A DNA stretch of 64,000 bases from Clostridia bacterium (lineage in GTDB: Bacteria; Bacillota; Clostridia; Oscillospirales; Acutalibacteraceae). The stretch is taken from contig JAFQRF010000070.1 of the NCBI GenBank assembly GCA_017410195.1, positions 1-64,000 of the forward strand. The letters run 5' to 3'. Below are positions 1 to 8,340 of the stretch, in pieces. The notes under the pieces were generated by a model. It was not told where the DNA came from. It worked only from the letters and a program-made list of their open reading frames with translations, and made no database searches. Position 1 is the stretch's first letter; every line of letters starts with the position of its first letter. The translations under genes were made by a program, and so were the position numbers.

Positions 1-590
1 ATGTCGATGCGGATTTTGGGATCCTGACCGGGCTTGAACTTGAATGCACCGTGGCTTGTGCCGATAGCGATTGCAAGTGAGTCAACGCCTGTTCTTGTTA
101 CGAAGTCGATAACTTCAGCGGGGTTTGTGTATGAAGCGTCTTCAGCTGAAACGTTAACATCGTCTTCGATGCCTGCAAGCTGACCGAGTTCGCCTTCAAC
201 AACAACGCCGTGAGCGTGTGCGTAATCAACAACCTTCTTTGTGAGAGCAACGTTCTCTTCGTAGGGAAGGTGTGAGCCGTCGATCATAACAGATGTGAAG
301 CCGCCGTCAATGCAAGCCTTACATGTTTCGAAATCGGGGCCGTGGTCGAGATGAAGAGCGATGGGGAGACCTGTTGTTTCAACAGCAGCCTCAACGAGCT
401 TAACAAGATAAGTGTGGTTTGCGTAAGCTCTTGCGCCCTTGGAAACCTGAAGGATGAGGGGAGCGTTGAGTGCCTTACCTGCTTCAACAATACCCTGAAT
501 GATTTCCATGTTGTTAACATTGAATGCACCGACAGCGTAGCCGCCCTTGTATGCATCTTCGAACATTTTCTTGGTTGTTACAAGTGCCAT
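1..590 (-). CDS. fba: Class II fructose-bisphosphate aldolase (3'-truncated by window edge)
   Basis: The N-terminal 196 residues of a zinc-dependent class II aldolase, which cleaves fructose 1,6-bisphosphate to DHAP and glyceraldehyde 3-phosphate in glycolysis (cytoplasm). The reading begins MALVTTKKMFEDAYKGGYAV, runs through the zinc-ligand segment LHLDHG, then MIDGSH, VEGELG (with an acidic stretch after it) and IGTSHG, all typical of the family. The start at 590 follows an AGGAGTG ribosome site. The C-terminus lies off the left edge. It has its own promoter and is transcribed leftward, separately from the upstream lipoprotein operon. Confidence 0.93.
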   Translation of the reverse strand, partial: MALVTTKKMFEDAYKGGYAVGAFNVNNMEIIQGIVEAGKALNAPLILQVSKGARAYANHTYLVKLVEAAVETTGLPIALHLDHGPDFETCKACIDGGFTSVMIDGSHLPYEENVALTKKVVDYAHAHGVVVEGELGQLAGIEDDVNVSAEDASYTNPAEVIDFVTRTGVDSLAIAIGTSHGAFKFKPGQDPKIRID

Positions 591-631
591 TTTTATCACT
601 CCTGAAAATTTTATTTATTTTAACCTTATTA

Positions 632-659
632 ATTATATCAAAAATTTAGGGGATGTCAA
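632..659 (-). promoter_or_regulatory. Promoter of the aldolase gene
   Basis: On the minus strand TTGACA (654-659) and TATAAT (632-637) are separated by 16 bases and lie about 40 bases before the aldolase start. Both hexamers are consensus. It sits immediately downstream of the terminator of the preceding operon. Confidence 0.75.
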
Positions 660-660
660 T

Positions 661-694
661 ATAAAAAACGGACACACATATAATGCGTATCCGT
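661..694 (-). terminator. Rho-independent terminator of the SGNH/lipoprotein operon
   Basis: A 12-bp stem with two G-U pairs (arms 668-679 and 683-694, 3-base loop) is followed on the minus strand by a run of T at 661-667. It ends the operon whose last stop codon is at 702. Confidence 0.85.
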
Positions 695-701
695 TAATTT
701 T

Positions 702-1217
702 TTATTCGGGATTAACAAGAGTCTGTATTGCGGAGTCAACATTGCTGTTGTGAAGTGCGTTATCAACAATCACTCTTGCCTCGTGGTAATTGCTTGTGAT
801 GATGAGATAAACATAGTCGCCGAGAACGCAGACGGCATTGCCTTTTGTTTTGGCGTAGTTTTCGGGGGAATAGGATTGAGTGTTGTCCGCAACGCTTTGA
901 AGATAACCGTCAAGTGTTTCGCAGGTTGCGTTCAAATCAGCGCCGTCAGCGAGCTTTATGAGGATGATTGTATCTGCATTGACGGAGGGGTCAGCCGCTT
1001 CGGCAAAAATATATTCCTCAAAATCGGAAAGGTCGAAACCGAAAAGCGTTTCAATAAGCGCATCGGGCATAATCTCCATTTCGGGCATGTTTTCCACGCC
1101 TTCAAGCCCTGTATAGATTTCGGTAAGGGACTGTACTTCTTTTTCTGTTTTTGCGCATGATGCGAAGCAACAAAGGCATATTGCTGCGCAGATGATAACG
1201 GATAATATTTTCTTCAT
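702..1217 (-). CDS. DUF4358-like lipoprotein
   Basis: A 171-residue exported lipoprotein. The N-terminus is MKK followed by a hydrophobic stretch and a lipobox ending FASC, so it is likely lipidated and held on the outer face of the membrane. The rest (AEAADPSVNADTIILIKL, then a regular pattern ending SNVDSAIQTLVN) fits the DUF4358 family, often found beside GDSL/SGNH hydrolases in Firmicutes. I place the start at 1217 rather than the ATG at 1223, because the AAAGGAGA site abuts the earlier ATG and is correctly spaced for the later one. It lies 12 bases downstream of the SGNH gene and is cotranscribed with it. Molecular role unknown. Confidence 0.72.
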   Translation of the reverse strand: MKKILSVIICAAICLCCFASCAKTEKEVQSLTEIYTGLEGVENMPEMEIMPDALIETLFGFDLSDFEEYIFAEAADPSVNADTIILIKLADGADLNATCETLDGYLQSVADNTQSYSPENYAKTKGNAVCVLGDYVYLIITSNYHEARVIVDNALHNSNVDSAIQTLVNPE

Positions 1218-1229
1218 ATACATTCTCCT

Positions 1230-2108
1230 TTATTGTGTTGCACCGAGAGCTTTTGCCCAGACGGCATATGCCGAGTCGGTCTGATGAATGTATTCATCGC
1301 TGCAGTATTCGGCTTTGAGTGCGAATTTTTCATCCTGCAGGGAGGACATTATATCGATATATTCGAGCCTGTCGTATTTCAGACAAAGCAGCTTTAAGTT
1401 GTGGTTGAGATTTGCAAGGTTGAGATTGTTGAGATTTGTTTTCTGTGCCGTTTCAACAAGGAATGTTGTACTGACAACATAAATATTTGCATCGGACAAT
1501 TCTTTGCGGATTGCATTGATCAGCTTGCAGTAGTTTTTGACCGTACCCTCAACACCCGAGCCTGCAATATCGTTGATACCGAGGCAGATATATATATTCT
1601 CGGGATTGATTTCGGAAATTGCATTTATAACCGGGGTTTCCTTGCCCTTATACATCGGATGCTGATAGCCCTTGTCTTTTGCCGTATTTGTACTAAGCGC
1701 ATGACTTATTGAGTATGAGCCTGCCGTGAGGAAAACGGTATCTTTCATAATCCCTTGTTTTGCGCAGTAGCGTGCAAATCCGAGTGAAACGGAATCGCCG
1801 ATAAACACGGACTTTAAAAGATTGGGCTTTTCAACCGTTGAACCCTGAGGTGAGCCTTTTGAATCCTCTGCCGTATAGATAACAAATCTGTCAGGCACTT
1901 CAACGGTCAGGCTTTTCAGCGCATCCGTGGGAGTTGATGCAGGCTTGGTCTGATATTCTGTTGTATTGGCGGCGGTGGCTTTGTTTACCGAAACGGCAAC
2001 TGAAGCATAACCGTCACGGTGGGTATATTCGTAATATCCGATTTTAGCTCCTACCATACCGATGACTATAACCGCAAAAACAAGGGTTATTCTTAAAGCT
2101 ATCTTCAT
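1230..2108 (-). CDS. Membrane-anchored SGNH/GDSL-type hydrolase
   Basis: About 292 residues. An N-terminal hydrophobic anchor (ALRITLVFAVIVIGMVGAK) is followed by a linker and an SGNH fold: block I FIGDSVSLG carries the nucleophile serine, ICLGINDI is the GxND block, and a C-terminal SDEYIHQTDSAY supplies the presumed catalytic histidine. Such proteins are usually extracytoplasmic esterases or acetyltransferase partners acting on cell-surface polymers; the exact substrate cannot be told. ATG at 2108 is preferred over an upstream GTG at 2117. It is the first gene of a two-gene operon with the lipoprotein. Confidence 0.82.
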   Translation of the reverse strand: MKIALRITLVFAVIVIGMVGAKIGYYEYTHRDGYASVAVSVNKATAANTTEYQTKPASTPTDALKSLTVEVPDRFVIYTAEDSKGSPQGSTVEKPNLLKSVFIGDSVSLGFARYCAKQGIMKDTVFLTAGSYSISHALSTNTAKDKGYQHPMYKGKETPVINAISEINPENIYICLGINDIAGSGVEGTVKNYCKLINAIRKELSDANIYVVSTTFLVETAQKTNLNNLNLANLNHNLKLLCLKYDRLEYIDIMSSLQDEKFALKAEYCSDEYIHQTDSAYAVWAKALGATQ

Positions 2109-2160
2109 ATACAACACCCAAAAAACACGGATTTTGTTGAAACCGATGATATACAGCTGA

Positions 2161-2189
2161 ATTATATCATAAGAAATTTAATTTGTCTA
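2161..2189 (-). promoter_or_regulatory. Promoter of the SGNH operon
   Basis: Minus strand TAGACA (2184-2189), 17-base spacer, TATAAT (2161-2166). It is divergent from the methyltransferase promoter. Confidence 0.6.
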
Positions 2190-2208
2190 TAGCATTAATT
2201 TGCCGCTC

Positions 2209-2237
2209 TTTACATTTTATTTGAAAAATGATATAAT
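2209..2237 (+). promoter_or_regulatory. Promoter of the methyltransferase operon
   Basis: TTTACA (2209-2214), 17-base spacer, TATAAT (2232-2237), placing the transcript start about 20 bases before the ATG at 2266. Confidence 0.7.
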
Positions 2238-2265
2238 ATGTATCATTTAATTTCGGGAGAAGGAA

Positions 2266-3009
2266 ATGGACGGATTCAGAAAGGAATATATCGGCGGCGG
2301 TGTGACCGTTTTTGTTTCGCAGGCTCATACCTTCGGTACGGATGCGGTTTTGCTTGCGGATTTTGCCGCCCCGTCAAAAAGAGCTGTTTGCTGCGACCTC
2401 GGCTCGGGCTGCGGAATTATTCCACTTCTCTGGTGCAAAAAAGAAACGGGGAAAATTACCGCTGTTGAGATTCAGCCGCTCGGAGCGGAGCAGATTAATG
2501 CTGCAATCGAATATAATTCTCTTTCGGAACGGCTGACTGCGGTCAATGCCGATTTGAAGGAGCTTAAAGGTGTTGTTCCGTTCGGATGCTTTGATGTTGT
2601 GACGATGAATCCGCCCTATAAAGCAAGCGGAGCGGGAATCGAAAGCCGAAGCGATGCCGATAAAATCGCAAGGCACGAAACGATGTGTTCATTTACGGAT
2701 ATCTGCGAAGCGGCGAAAAAGCTTCTGAATTTCGGAGGCAGACTTTGCATGTGCATAAGACCCGAAAGACTTTGTGAGCTTTTCTTTGAAATGAAATCGG
2801 CAGGAATTGAACCGAAAAGGCTCAGGCTTGTTTCAAAGTGTCCCGGCAAAGCACCGTGGCTTGCTCTTGTTGAGGGCAGAAGAGGCGGAAAAAGCGGAAT
2901 GACCGTTGAACCCGAGCTTTTTGTTCACGGGGATGACGGCGGATATTCCGACGAAATGAAAAAAATTTACGGTGATTATCTTTTGGAAAACAGAGGTGAA
3001 AATTCTTGA
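2266..3009 (+). CDS. TrmN6-like adenine-N6 methyltransferase (tRNA1Val A37 type)
   Basis: 247 residues, a class I SAM-dependent methyltransferase. CCDLGSGCGIIPLL is the SAM-binding glycine loop, and VVTMNPPYKASG carries the NPPY catalytic motif of N6-adenine methyltransferases. The length and the early GGVTVFVSQAHTFGTDAVLL segment match the YfiC/TrmN6 group that modifies A37 of tRNA1Val; the substrate is inferred from family membership. ATG at 2266 has a GGAGAAGGAA site. The stop overlaps the start of rsmI by 4 bases, and this pairing with rsmI is common in Firmicutes. Confidence 0.85.
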   Translation: MDGFRKEYIGGGVTVFVSQAHTFGTDAVLLADFAAPSKRAVCCDLGSGCGIIPLLWCKKETGKITAVEIQPLGAEQINAAIEYNSLSERLTAVNADLKELKGVVPFGCFDVVTMNPPYKASGAGIESRSDADKIARHETMCSFTDICEAAKKLLNFGGRLCMCIRPERLCELFFEMKSAGIEPKRLRLVSKCPGKAPWLALVEGRRGGKSGMTVEPELFVHGDDGGYSDEMKKIYGDYLLENRGENS

Positions 3010-3833
3010 GCGGAACGCTTTTTGTTGTCGGCACGCCGATAGGAAATCTCGGCGATATCTCTCCGAGAGCGCTTGAAGCACTCGGAAACTGCGACTTTAT
3101 AGCGGCAGAGGATACGAGAGTAACGCTCAAGCTTCTCAACCGTTTTGAAATAAAAAAACCGATGGTCAGTTACTTTGAGCATAACCGATTTGAAAGAGGC
3201 CCGATTATTGCGGAAAGACTTCTTTCGGGCGAAAGCTGCGCTCTTGTGACGGATGCCGGCATGCCTGCAATCTCCGACCCCGGTGAGGATTTGGTAAAGC
3301 TCTGCATTGAAAAGGGGATAAAGATTGAATCTGTGCCGGGTCCGTGTGCGTTTGCAACTGCTCTTGCCGTTTCGGGCATGCCATCAAAGCGTTTTACCTT
3401 CGAAGGGTTTCTTCCTATGGAAAAATCCGAAAGGCGTGAGCATGTTGAGTCACTTATCGGCGAGAGGCGGACAATGATATTTTATGAAGCACCGCATAAG
3501 CTTGCACAAACTCTCAAGGACCTTGCGAAGGCTCTGGGTGACAGAGAAATTGCGATAGTCCGTGAGCTTACTAAAATCCACGAGCAGGTGATAAAAACAA
3601 CCCTTTGCGCCGCTGCGGAAAAATATTCGGAAGAAGCGATAAAGGGTGAAATAGTTCTTATTATCAAGGGTGCGGATGCTCCGGAAAAGGTGCAGATGAC
3701 TCTTGAACAGGCGGCTGAATACGCAAAGGAGCTTGTTGCAAAAGGCGAAGGCAAATCCGATGCGGCAAAGCTTGCGGCAAAGGAAAGCGGACTGAAAAAA
3801 GGCGATATTTATAAATTGATTATACAGGAGTAA
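3006..3833 (+). CDS. rsmI: 16S rRNA (cytidine-1402-2'-O)-methyltransferase RsmI
   Basis: 275 residues. The start LFVVGTPIGNLGDISPRALEAL and the AAEDTRVTLKLL segment are hallmarks of RsmI, followed by VTDAGMPAISDPGEDLV and VPGPCAFATALAVSGMP from the tetrapyrrole-methylase fold. It 2'-O-methylates C1402 in the ribosomal P site. It starts at a TTG whose last two bases belong to the TGA of the upstream gene, so translation is probably coupled. The C-terminal helical domain (about 230-275) is present, so the protein looks complete. Confidence 0.95.
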   Translation: MSGTLFVVGTPIGNLGDISPRALEALGNCDFIAAEDTRVTLKLLNRFEIKKPMVSYFEHNRFERGPIIAERLLSGESCALVTDAGMPAISDPGEDLVKLCIEKGIKIESVPGPCAFATALAVSGMPSKRFTFEGFLPMEKSERREHVESLIGERRTMIFYEAPHKLAQTLKDLAKALGDREIAIVRELTKIHEQVIKTTLCAAAEKYSEEAIKGEIVLIIKGADAPEKVQMTLEQAAEYAKELVAKGEGKSDAAKLAAKESGLKKGDIYKLIIQE

Positions 3834-3837
3834 AACG

Positions 3838-4446
3838 ATGCTTGAATATTTTCTTGAAAGACCATATCTCATAGCGATTATGGCGGCGCTTATTGTACTC
3901 ACTCTTTTTGTCTGCGTCAAAGCGGCTCAGGCAAGTGCAAGGAGAGGAAAGACCAATGAGGCATTAATAAAAAAACTAAAAGAAGAAAATGAACTCCGTA
4001 ATGAATTTGCGGTGCTTACCGAATCTCTGATAAAAAAATCGGATTCGGTACGACTTTTCAAGGGTGTTGCGCTTAATCTTCAAAAAAGGATTTCCGATGC
4101 TTCGGATATGGAAGCCGAATTTGCAAAGCTCAGCGAAGAACAGAAGATGATTTATGCACTCTCGTTTGTTGTTGAAGACGGCGGCGAAAAGCTCAGCAAA
4201 TTTTTCAGAATTAACGGCAAGCCCGTAACCGATACCGCACTTGATGCATTCAAAAGGCTTTTCGGGGGCAGAGCATGCGAAATTTTTGAGAGTGAGTATA
4301 ACTCGTTTGACCCCGACAATGAAAGCGCATCCGTTATTCCCGATGAAATTGAAAAGCTCGACAATGAATTTGCTTCGGTTGCGGATATGAACCTCTGTGA
4401 AGCCGGCGGCAGGCTTATTGCAGAAAATATTGAAAAGTTTATGTGA
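3838..4446 (+). CDS. Membrane-anchored coiled-coil protein of unknown function
   Basis: 202 residues, not recognised as a named family. One transmembrane helix near the N-terminus (YLIAIMAALIVLTLFVCV, residues about 10-28) is followed by a basic then heptad-like stretch (KKLKEENELRNEFAVLTESLIKKS), so the bulk is probably cytoplasmic and partly coiled coil. The C-terminal half is acidic. It starts 4 bases after rsmI and is the last gene before rubrerythrin, so it belongs to the same transcription unit. Confidence 0.7.
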   Translation: MLEYFLERPYLIAIMAALIVLTLFVCVKAAQASARRGKTNEALIKKLKEENELRNEFAVLTESLIKKSDSVRLFKGVALNLQKRISDASDMEAEFAKLSEEQKMIYALSFVVEDGGEKLSKFFRINGKPVTDTALDAFKRLFGGRACEIFESEYNSFDPDNESASVIPDEIEKLDNEFASVADMNLCEAGGRLIAENIEKFM

Positions 4447-4491
4447 ATATAATACCTCTTGTTACACAAAATGTAGCGGGAGGTAATTTTT

Positions 4492-5031
4492 ATGGAATTT
4501 AAAGGCAGCAGAACCGAAGCAAATCTCATGGCGGCATTTGCCGGTGAATCACAGGCAAGGAACAAATACACTTATTATGCCGCAAAAGCAAAAAAAGACG
4601 GCTATGAACAGATTGCGGATATTTTTCTGAAAACCGCTGATAACGAAAAAGAGCATGCGGAAATCTGGTTCAAAAAGCTGCATGACGGTTCAATTCCCGA
4701 AACCGCTGCAAATCTTCTCGATGCAGCTGCAGGCGAAAATTATGAATGGACCGAAATGTATAAAGAATTCGAAAATGTCGCCAAGGAAGAGGGCTTTGCC
4801 GAAATTGCGGCGCTTTTCAGACTTGTCGGCGCAATTGAAAAGGAGCATGAAGAAAGGTTCCGTGCGCTCAGCCGGAATCTCGAAAAAGGCATTGTATTTG
4901 CAAGAAGCGGCGAAACGGTATGGCTGTGCCGTAACTGCGGTCATCTTCACGTCGGCACGGAAGCACCTGCGATATGCCCCGTATGTACCCATCCGAGAGC
5001 ATATTTTGAAATAAGAGAGAAAAACTATTAA
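4492..5031 (+). CDS. rbr: Rubrerythrin
   Basis: 179 residues. The N-terminal ferritin-like diiron domain has paired Glu motifs ([39 protein letters not shown]) and the C-terminal rubredoxin knuckle has WLCRNCGH and AICPVCTHP, the two CxxC pairs that bind one iron. Rubrerythrin reduces hydrogen peroxide in anaerobes and acts in the cytoplasm. The start has a GGGAGG site. It probably reads through from the preceding operon, as the 45-base gap shows no clear promoter. Confidence 0.96.
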   Translation: MEFKGSRTEANLMAAFAGESQARNKYTYYAAKAKKDGYEQIADIFLKTADNEKEHAEIWFKKLHDGSIPETAANLLDAAAGENYEWTEMYKEFENVAKEEGFAEIAALFRLVGAIEKEHEERFRALSRNLEKGIVFARSGETVWLCRNCGHLHVGTEAPAICPVCTHPRAYFEIREKNY

Positions 5032-5142
5032 TTTTATGCCCCGAACGGGGTTACATAGTATTGTCAAATTCACCAAAAACAAGGCTCAAATTCGGTAAAA
5101 AAAACAAATTTACGAAATTATGAAAAAATGTCGGATTTTGTG

Positions 5143-5171
5143 TTGACTTATCAAAAAAATCGCCATATAAT
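5143..5171 (+). promoter_or_regulatory. Promoter of the ABC transporter/DUF1854 operon
   Basis: TTGACT and TATAAT separated by 17 bases, about 35 bases before the ATG at 5207. Positions may be off by one base. Confidence 0.7.
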
Positions 5172-5206
5172 GCAGACAAAATCACCTTTAAGTGAGGAGG
5201 GATTTT

Positions 5207-7468
5207 ATGATTCCCAAGGATTTACTTATCAACAAACCTGCGAGTCCCGCTATCAAAAAAGTTGCCGAAAAGCAGTTCGGAAAAGACGATGCACCGCTCT
5301 TTGCGGTTATCGGTGATCTTGATATCGACAGCAACTACGGCGAGGGCGGTGTTTATGTTGCCAAGGACCGTATTGTCGCAGTCGGTGAAAACTTCGACGG
5401 CGGATTTCTGAGCCTCGATTTTGCCGATATTGCCGAAATTGCGGTCAAAAGAATGTACGGCAATGCCGTGCTGAAGGCAAAGACGAAGGGCGGTTCTTCA
5501 ATCGACCTGATGCGATTTACCTTTGCAATGGCGGATATCTGTGATGCGGCGGCAGACTTTGTTTCAAAAGTCAACGAGGGAGAGAGTGTTGAAAGCCGTT
5601 TTGCGGCGGTTGAGGTATCGTTTAAAAATCTCCGTTCATTTTGCCCGAAATGCGGAAGAAAGCTCCCGTCACCGAATGCGGACTGCCTTAACTGTCAAGG
5701 TAAGGGTAAGATGGCGGCAACGATGCTTCGCTACATAAAGCCTTACACAGGCAAGCTGATTTTTTGTATTTTCCTTTCGGTCGTGACAACCGTTGCGGCT
5801 CTCGTTCCGCCTTACGTAACAAGCCTTATGGTTGACTCTGTTATTCCGGGCGGAGATAAAAAGATGCTGGTTGCGGTTATTGCATTCCTGCTGTTTGTTT
5901 ATCTCATGCAGTACGGAATCGGTGCATTGCGTTCATATCACTTGAGAATTGCGGGCGACGGCATTATCGCCGACCTCAAGAAAGAAATCTACGCAAAAGC
6001 GCAGTATCTTCCCATGAAGTTTTACGATAAAACCTCAACCGGTTCGGTTATCAACCGTGTTAATTCCGATACAACCGTACTCCAGCAGTTTATGCTGAGA
6101 ATAACTCAGGAAGCGGTTGTTCAGCTTTTCACGATGATAGGCATTATCGTTATCATGATGTGCATGAACTGGCGATTGACTCTTCTTTCGCTTATCCCTG
6201 TTCCGATTGTTGTGCTTTGCAGCCGCTATTTCGGCAAGAAAATCGGACCTCTTTACCGCCGTATCTGGCGAAGAGGTGTTTCGATTTCGAGTATTCTTTC
6301 GGATACAATTCCTGCAGTCAGAATCGTAAAGTCATTTTCGAGCGAAGACAAGGCGGCCAAGCGTTTTGCGCGCCACGTTGACGACTGGCTTTATGAGGAT
6401 AAAAAAGCAGGCAAGGTCGCTGCGATATTCCCGAATGTCATAACCTTCCTCATTACCTGCGGCTCGGTTATCATCTGGTTTGTCGGCGGCAATATGGTTA
6501 TCGATACCCCCGAAAGACTTTCGCTCGGTGTTCTTGTTTCGTTTATTTCTTATACGAGCATGTTCTATAATCCCGTCAACTTCTTTGCAAATCTCAGCGA
6601 CTCTTATCAGAACGCACTTGCATCAACGGAAAAGATTATGGATATCATCAATGCCGAACCCGAACACGATTTCGGCAAAGCCAAGACCCTCGATCACATC
6701 AGCGGTAAGATTGAGTTCCGCAACGTCAACTTCTCTTTTGACCGTTCAAAGAAAGTTCTCAACGACGTCAACTTTGTTATCGAACCCGGCGATGTTGTCG
6801 GTATCGTCGGCACAACCGGTTCAGGTAAATCAACCCTTATAAATCTTCTTATGCGTTTCTATGATGACTATGAGGGTGAAATTTTTATTGACGATGTCAA
6901 TATTCGTGATATCGATATGGCATATTACCGCTCGCAGATAGGTTATGTTCAGCAGGAGCCTATGATGTTCCGTGACACGATATTCAACAATATCGCTTAT
7001 TCGCTTCCGTCAGCGCATCCCGAGCAGGTACTCAATGCGGCGGATGTCGCAAACGCTCACGGCTTCATTTCAAGGCTTCCCGATGCATACGACACGATGC
7101 TCGGCGAAAGAGGCGTCGGTCTTTCCGGCGGTGAAAAGCAGCGCCTTTCAATTGCAAGAGCCGTTCTCAAAAACCCCGGCATCCTTATTTTTGACGAAGC
7201 AACTTCAGCTGTTGACTCCGAAACAGAAAAGCTCATTCAGGATGCTATCAACAATCTCATAAGAGGCAGAACAACTCTTATGATTGCCCACAGACTTTCA
7301 ACTCTGCGCAAGGCTAACAAGATTATAGTTGTCGATAAGGGCAACATTATCGAATTCGGCTCGCCCGACGAGCTTATGGCGATGAAAGGCAAATACTATA
7401 AGCTCATCAAGATTCAGTCAATGAGCGAGCAGGTTGCCGCCGAAAAAGCAGCAGAGAATTTTGAGTAA
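5207..7468 (+). CDS. ABC exporter (membrane plus ATPase) with an N-terminal regulatory domain and zinc ribbon
   Basis: 753 residues, longer than a normal half-transporter (about 580). Residues 1-140 form an extra cytoplasmic domain with no motif I recognise. Residues about 146-163 hold two CxxC pairs (C146/C149, C160/C163), a likely zinc ribbon. A six-helix exporter domain follows (about 175-460), then the ATPase: Walker A GTTGSGKST at about 535, Q-loop YVQQEP, signature LSGGEKQR, Walker B ILIFDEATSA, H-loop AHRLS. ATG at 5207 is set by GAGGAGG. The DUF1854 gene is 12 bases downstream. In NCBI family names, as I recall, such ABC/DUF1854 pairs are labelled cyanophycin-associated in proteobacteria; no cyanophycin gene is present here, so the cargo is unknown. 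Confidence 0.88.
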   Translation: MIPKDLLINKPASPAIKKVAEKQFGKDDAPLFAVIGDLDIDSNYGEGGVYVAKDRIVAVGENFDGGFLSLDFADIAEIAVKRMYGNAVLKAKTKGGSSIDLMRFTFAMADICDAAADFVSKVNEGESVESRFAAVEVSFKNLRSFCPKCGRKLPSPNADCLNCQGKGKMAATMLRYIKPYTGKLIFCIFLSVVTTVAALVPPYVTSLMVDSVIPGGDKKMLVAVIAFLLFVYLMQYGIGALRSYHLRIAGDGIIADLKKEIYAKAQYLPMKFYDKTSTGSVINRVNSDTTVLQQFMLRITQEAVVQLFTMIGIIVIMMCMNWRLTLLSLIPVPIVVLCSRYFGKKIGPLYRRIWRRGVSISSILSDTIPAVRIVKSFSSEDKAAKRFARHVDDWLYEDKKAGKVAAIFPNVITFLITCGSVIIWFVGGNMVIDTPERLSLGVLVSFISYTSMFYNPVNFFANLSDSYQNALASTEKIMDIINAEPEHDFGKAKTLDHISGKIEFRNVNFSFDRSKKVLNDVNFVIEPGDVVGIVGTTGSGKSTLINLLMRFYDDYEGEIFIDDVNIRDIDMAYYRSQIGYVQQEPMMFRDTIFNNIAYSLPSAHPEQVLNAADVANAHGFISRLPDAYDTMLGERGVGLSGGEKQRLSIARAVLKNPGILIFDEATSAVDSETEKLIQDAINNLIRGRTTLMIAHRLSTLRKANKIIVVDKGNIIEFGSPDELMAMKGKYYKLIKIQSMSEQVAAEKAAENFE

Positions 7469-7480
7469 GGAGGAGCTTAT

Positions 7481-7969
7481 ATGTCAAGACATTTTATTGA
7501 CGGCAGCGAAATCCGCATAACCGTCAAAGACAAAATCTTCTGTGACGTTGAGTTCTTCACGGGAGAAAAATTTACGGACCTTGAGCCGAGAAGGCTCTTT
7601 CCTGTCAGTGGTCTGAGTGAATACATAACCTTCCTCGACAGCGAGGGAGAAGAAAAATTTATTCTGCGCAAGCTCGATAATATGGAGCCGTCGCAGAAAG
7701 AGCTTCTGCTCGGATGTCTTGAGGAATATTACAGAATTCCCAAGATAACAAGGCTCATAAGCCGAAGCGAAAAGCACAGAATCTGGCTCTGGAATGTTGA
7801 AACCGACAGAGGAAATTACACCTTTGAGATTATCAATCACATTCAGTCCATGAAGATGTTCTATGATAAGCGCATACTAATCAAAGACGGTAACGACAAT
7901 CGCTATGAAATCCCGAATATATATGAGCTTGATAAGCGCAGCCAGAAGCTCATACTTCCAGATATGTAA
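7481..7969 (+). CDS. DUF1854 family protein, partner of the ABC exporter
   Basis: 162 residues. The features DLEPRRLFPVSGLSEYITFLD, LEEYYRIPKITRL, FEIINHIQSMKM and ILIKDGNDNRYEIPN match the DUF1854 family as I know it, a small soluble protein nearly always next to an ABC exporter. It has no signal peptide and so is cytoplasmic. It is in an operon with the exporter and DarA. Its role is unknown; its genomic fidelity suggests a dedicated accessory subunit. Confidence 0.78.
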   Translation: MSRHFIDGSEIRITVKDKIFCDVEFFTGEKFTDLEPRRLFPVSGLSEYITFLDSEGEEKFILRKLDNMEPSQKELLLGCLEEYYRIPKITRLISRSEKHRIWLWNVETDRGNYTFEIINHIQSMKMFYDKRILIKDGNDNRYEIPNIYELDKRSQKLILPDM

Positions 7970-8003
7970 TACATAACCTTAAAATTGAAAGGAAAATAAT
8001 GAT

Positions 8004-8330
8004 ATGAAACTTATTCTTGCCATAGTAAATAACGACGACAGTGCGGTTGTTTCCGCAACTCTCACAAGAGAAAACTACAGCGTAACAAAGCTTTCAACAA
8101 CGGGCGGTTTCCTTATGATAGGCAATACTACCCTGCTTATCGGTGCCGAGGATGACCGTGTTGCAAGAGCAAAGGAAATTATCAACGAATATTCAAGAAC
8201 AAGAAGTAAGGTTGCAATGACAACCGATTCACTCGGCAGAGGATTGCAGAAAAACAGCCTTGAAGAAGAAATAACTGTCGGCGGCGCAACGGTGTTTGTG
8301 CTTGATGTTGAAAGCGTGGATAAATATTAA
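8004..8330 (+). CDS. darA: Cyclic-di-AMP receptor, PII-like (DarA/PstA)
   Basis: 108 residues with the MKLILAIVNNDDSAVVSATL opening, the TTGGFLMIGNTTLLIG segment and a C-terminal VGGATVFVLDVE, all typical of the trimeric PII-like c-di-AMP receptors of Firmicutes. It binds c-di-AMP in the cytoplasm; its effector is not established generally. It lies 34 bases after the DUF1854 gene and just before a secreted phosphoesterase. Confidence 0.93.
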   Translation: MKLILAIVNNDDSAVVSATLTRENYSVTKLSTTGGFLMIGNTTLLIGAEDDRVARAKEIINEYSRTRSKVAMTTDSLGRGLQKNSLEEEITVGGATVFVLDVESVDKY

Positions 8331-8340
8331 GGAGAATAAA

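Noticed and set aside
5038..5052. CCCCGAACGGGG hairpin after rubrerythrin as a terminator
   Set aside because: The stem is only 4-5 bp and no T-run follows; too weak to call.
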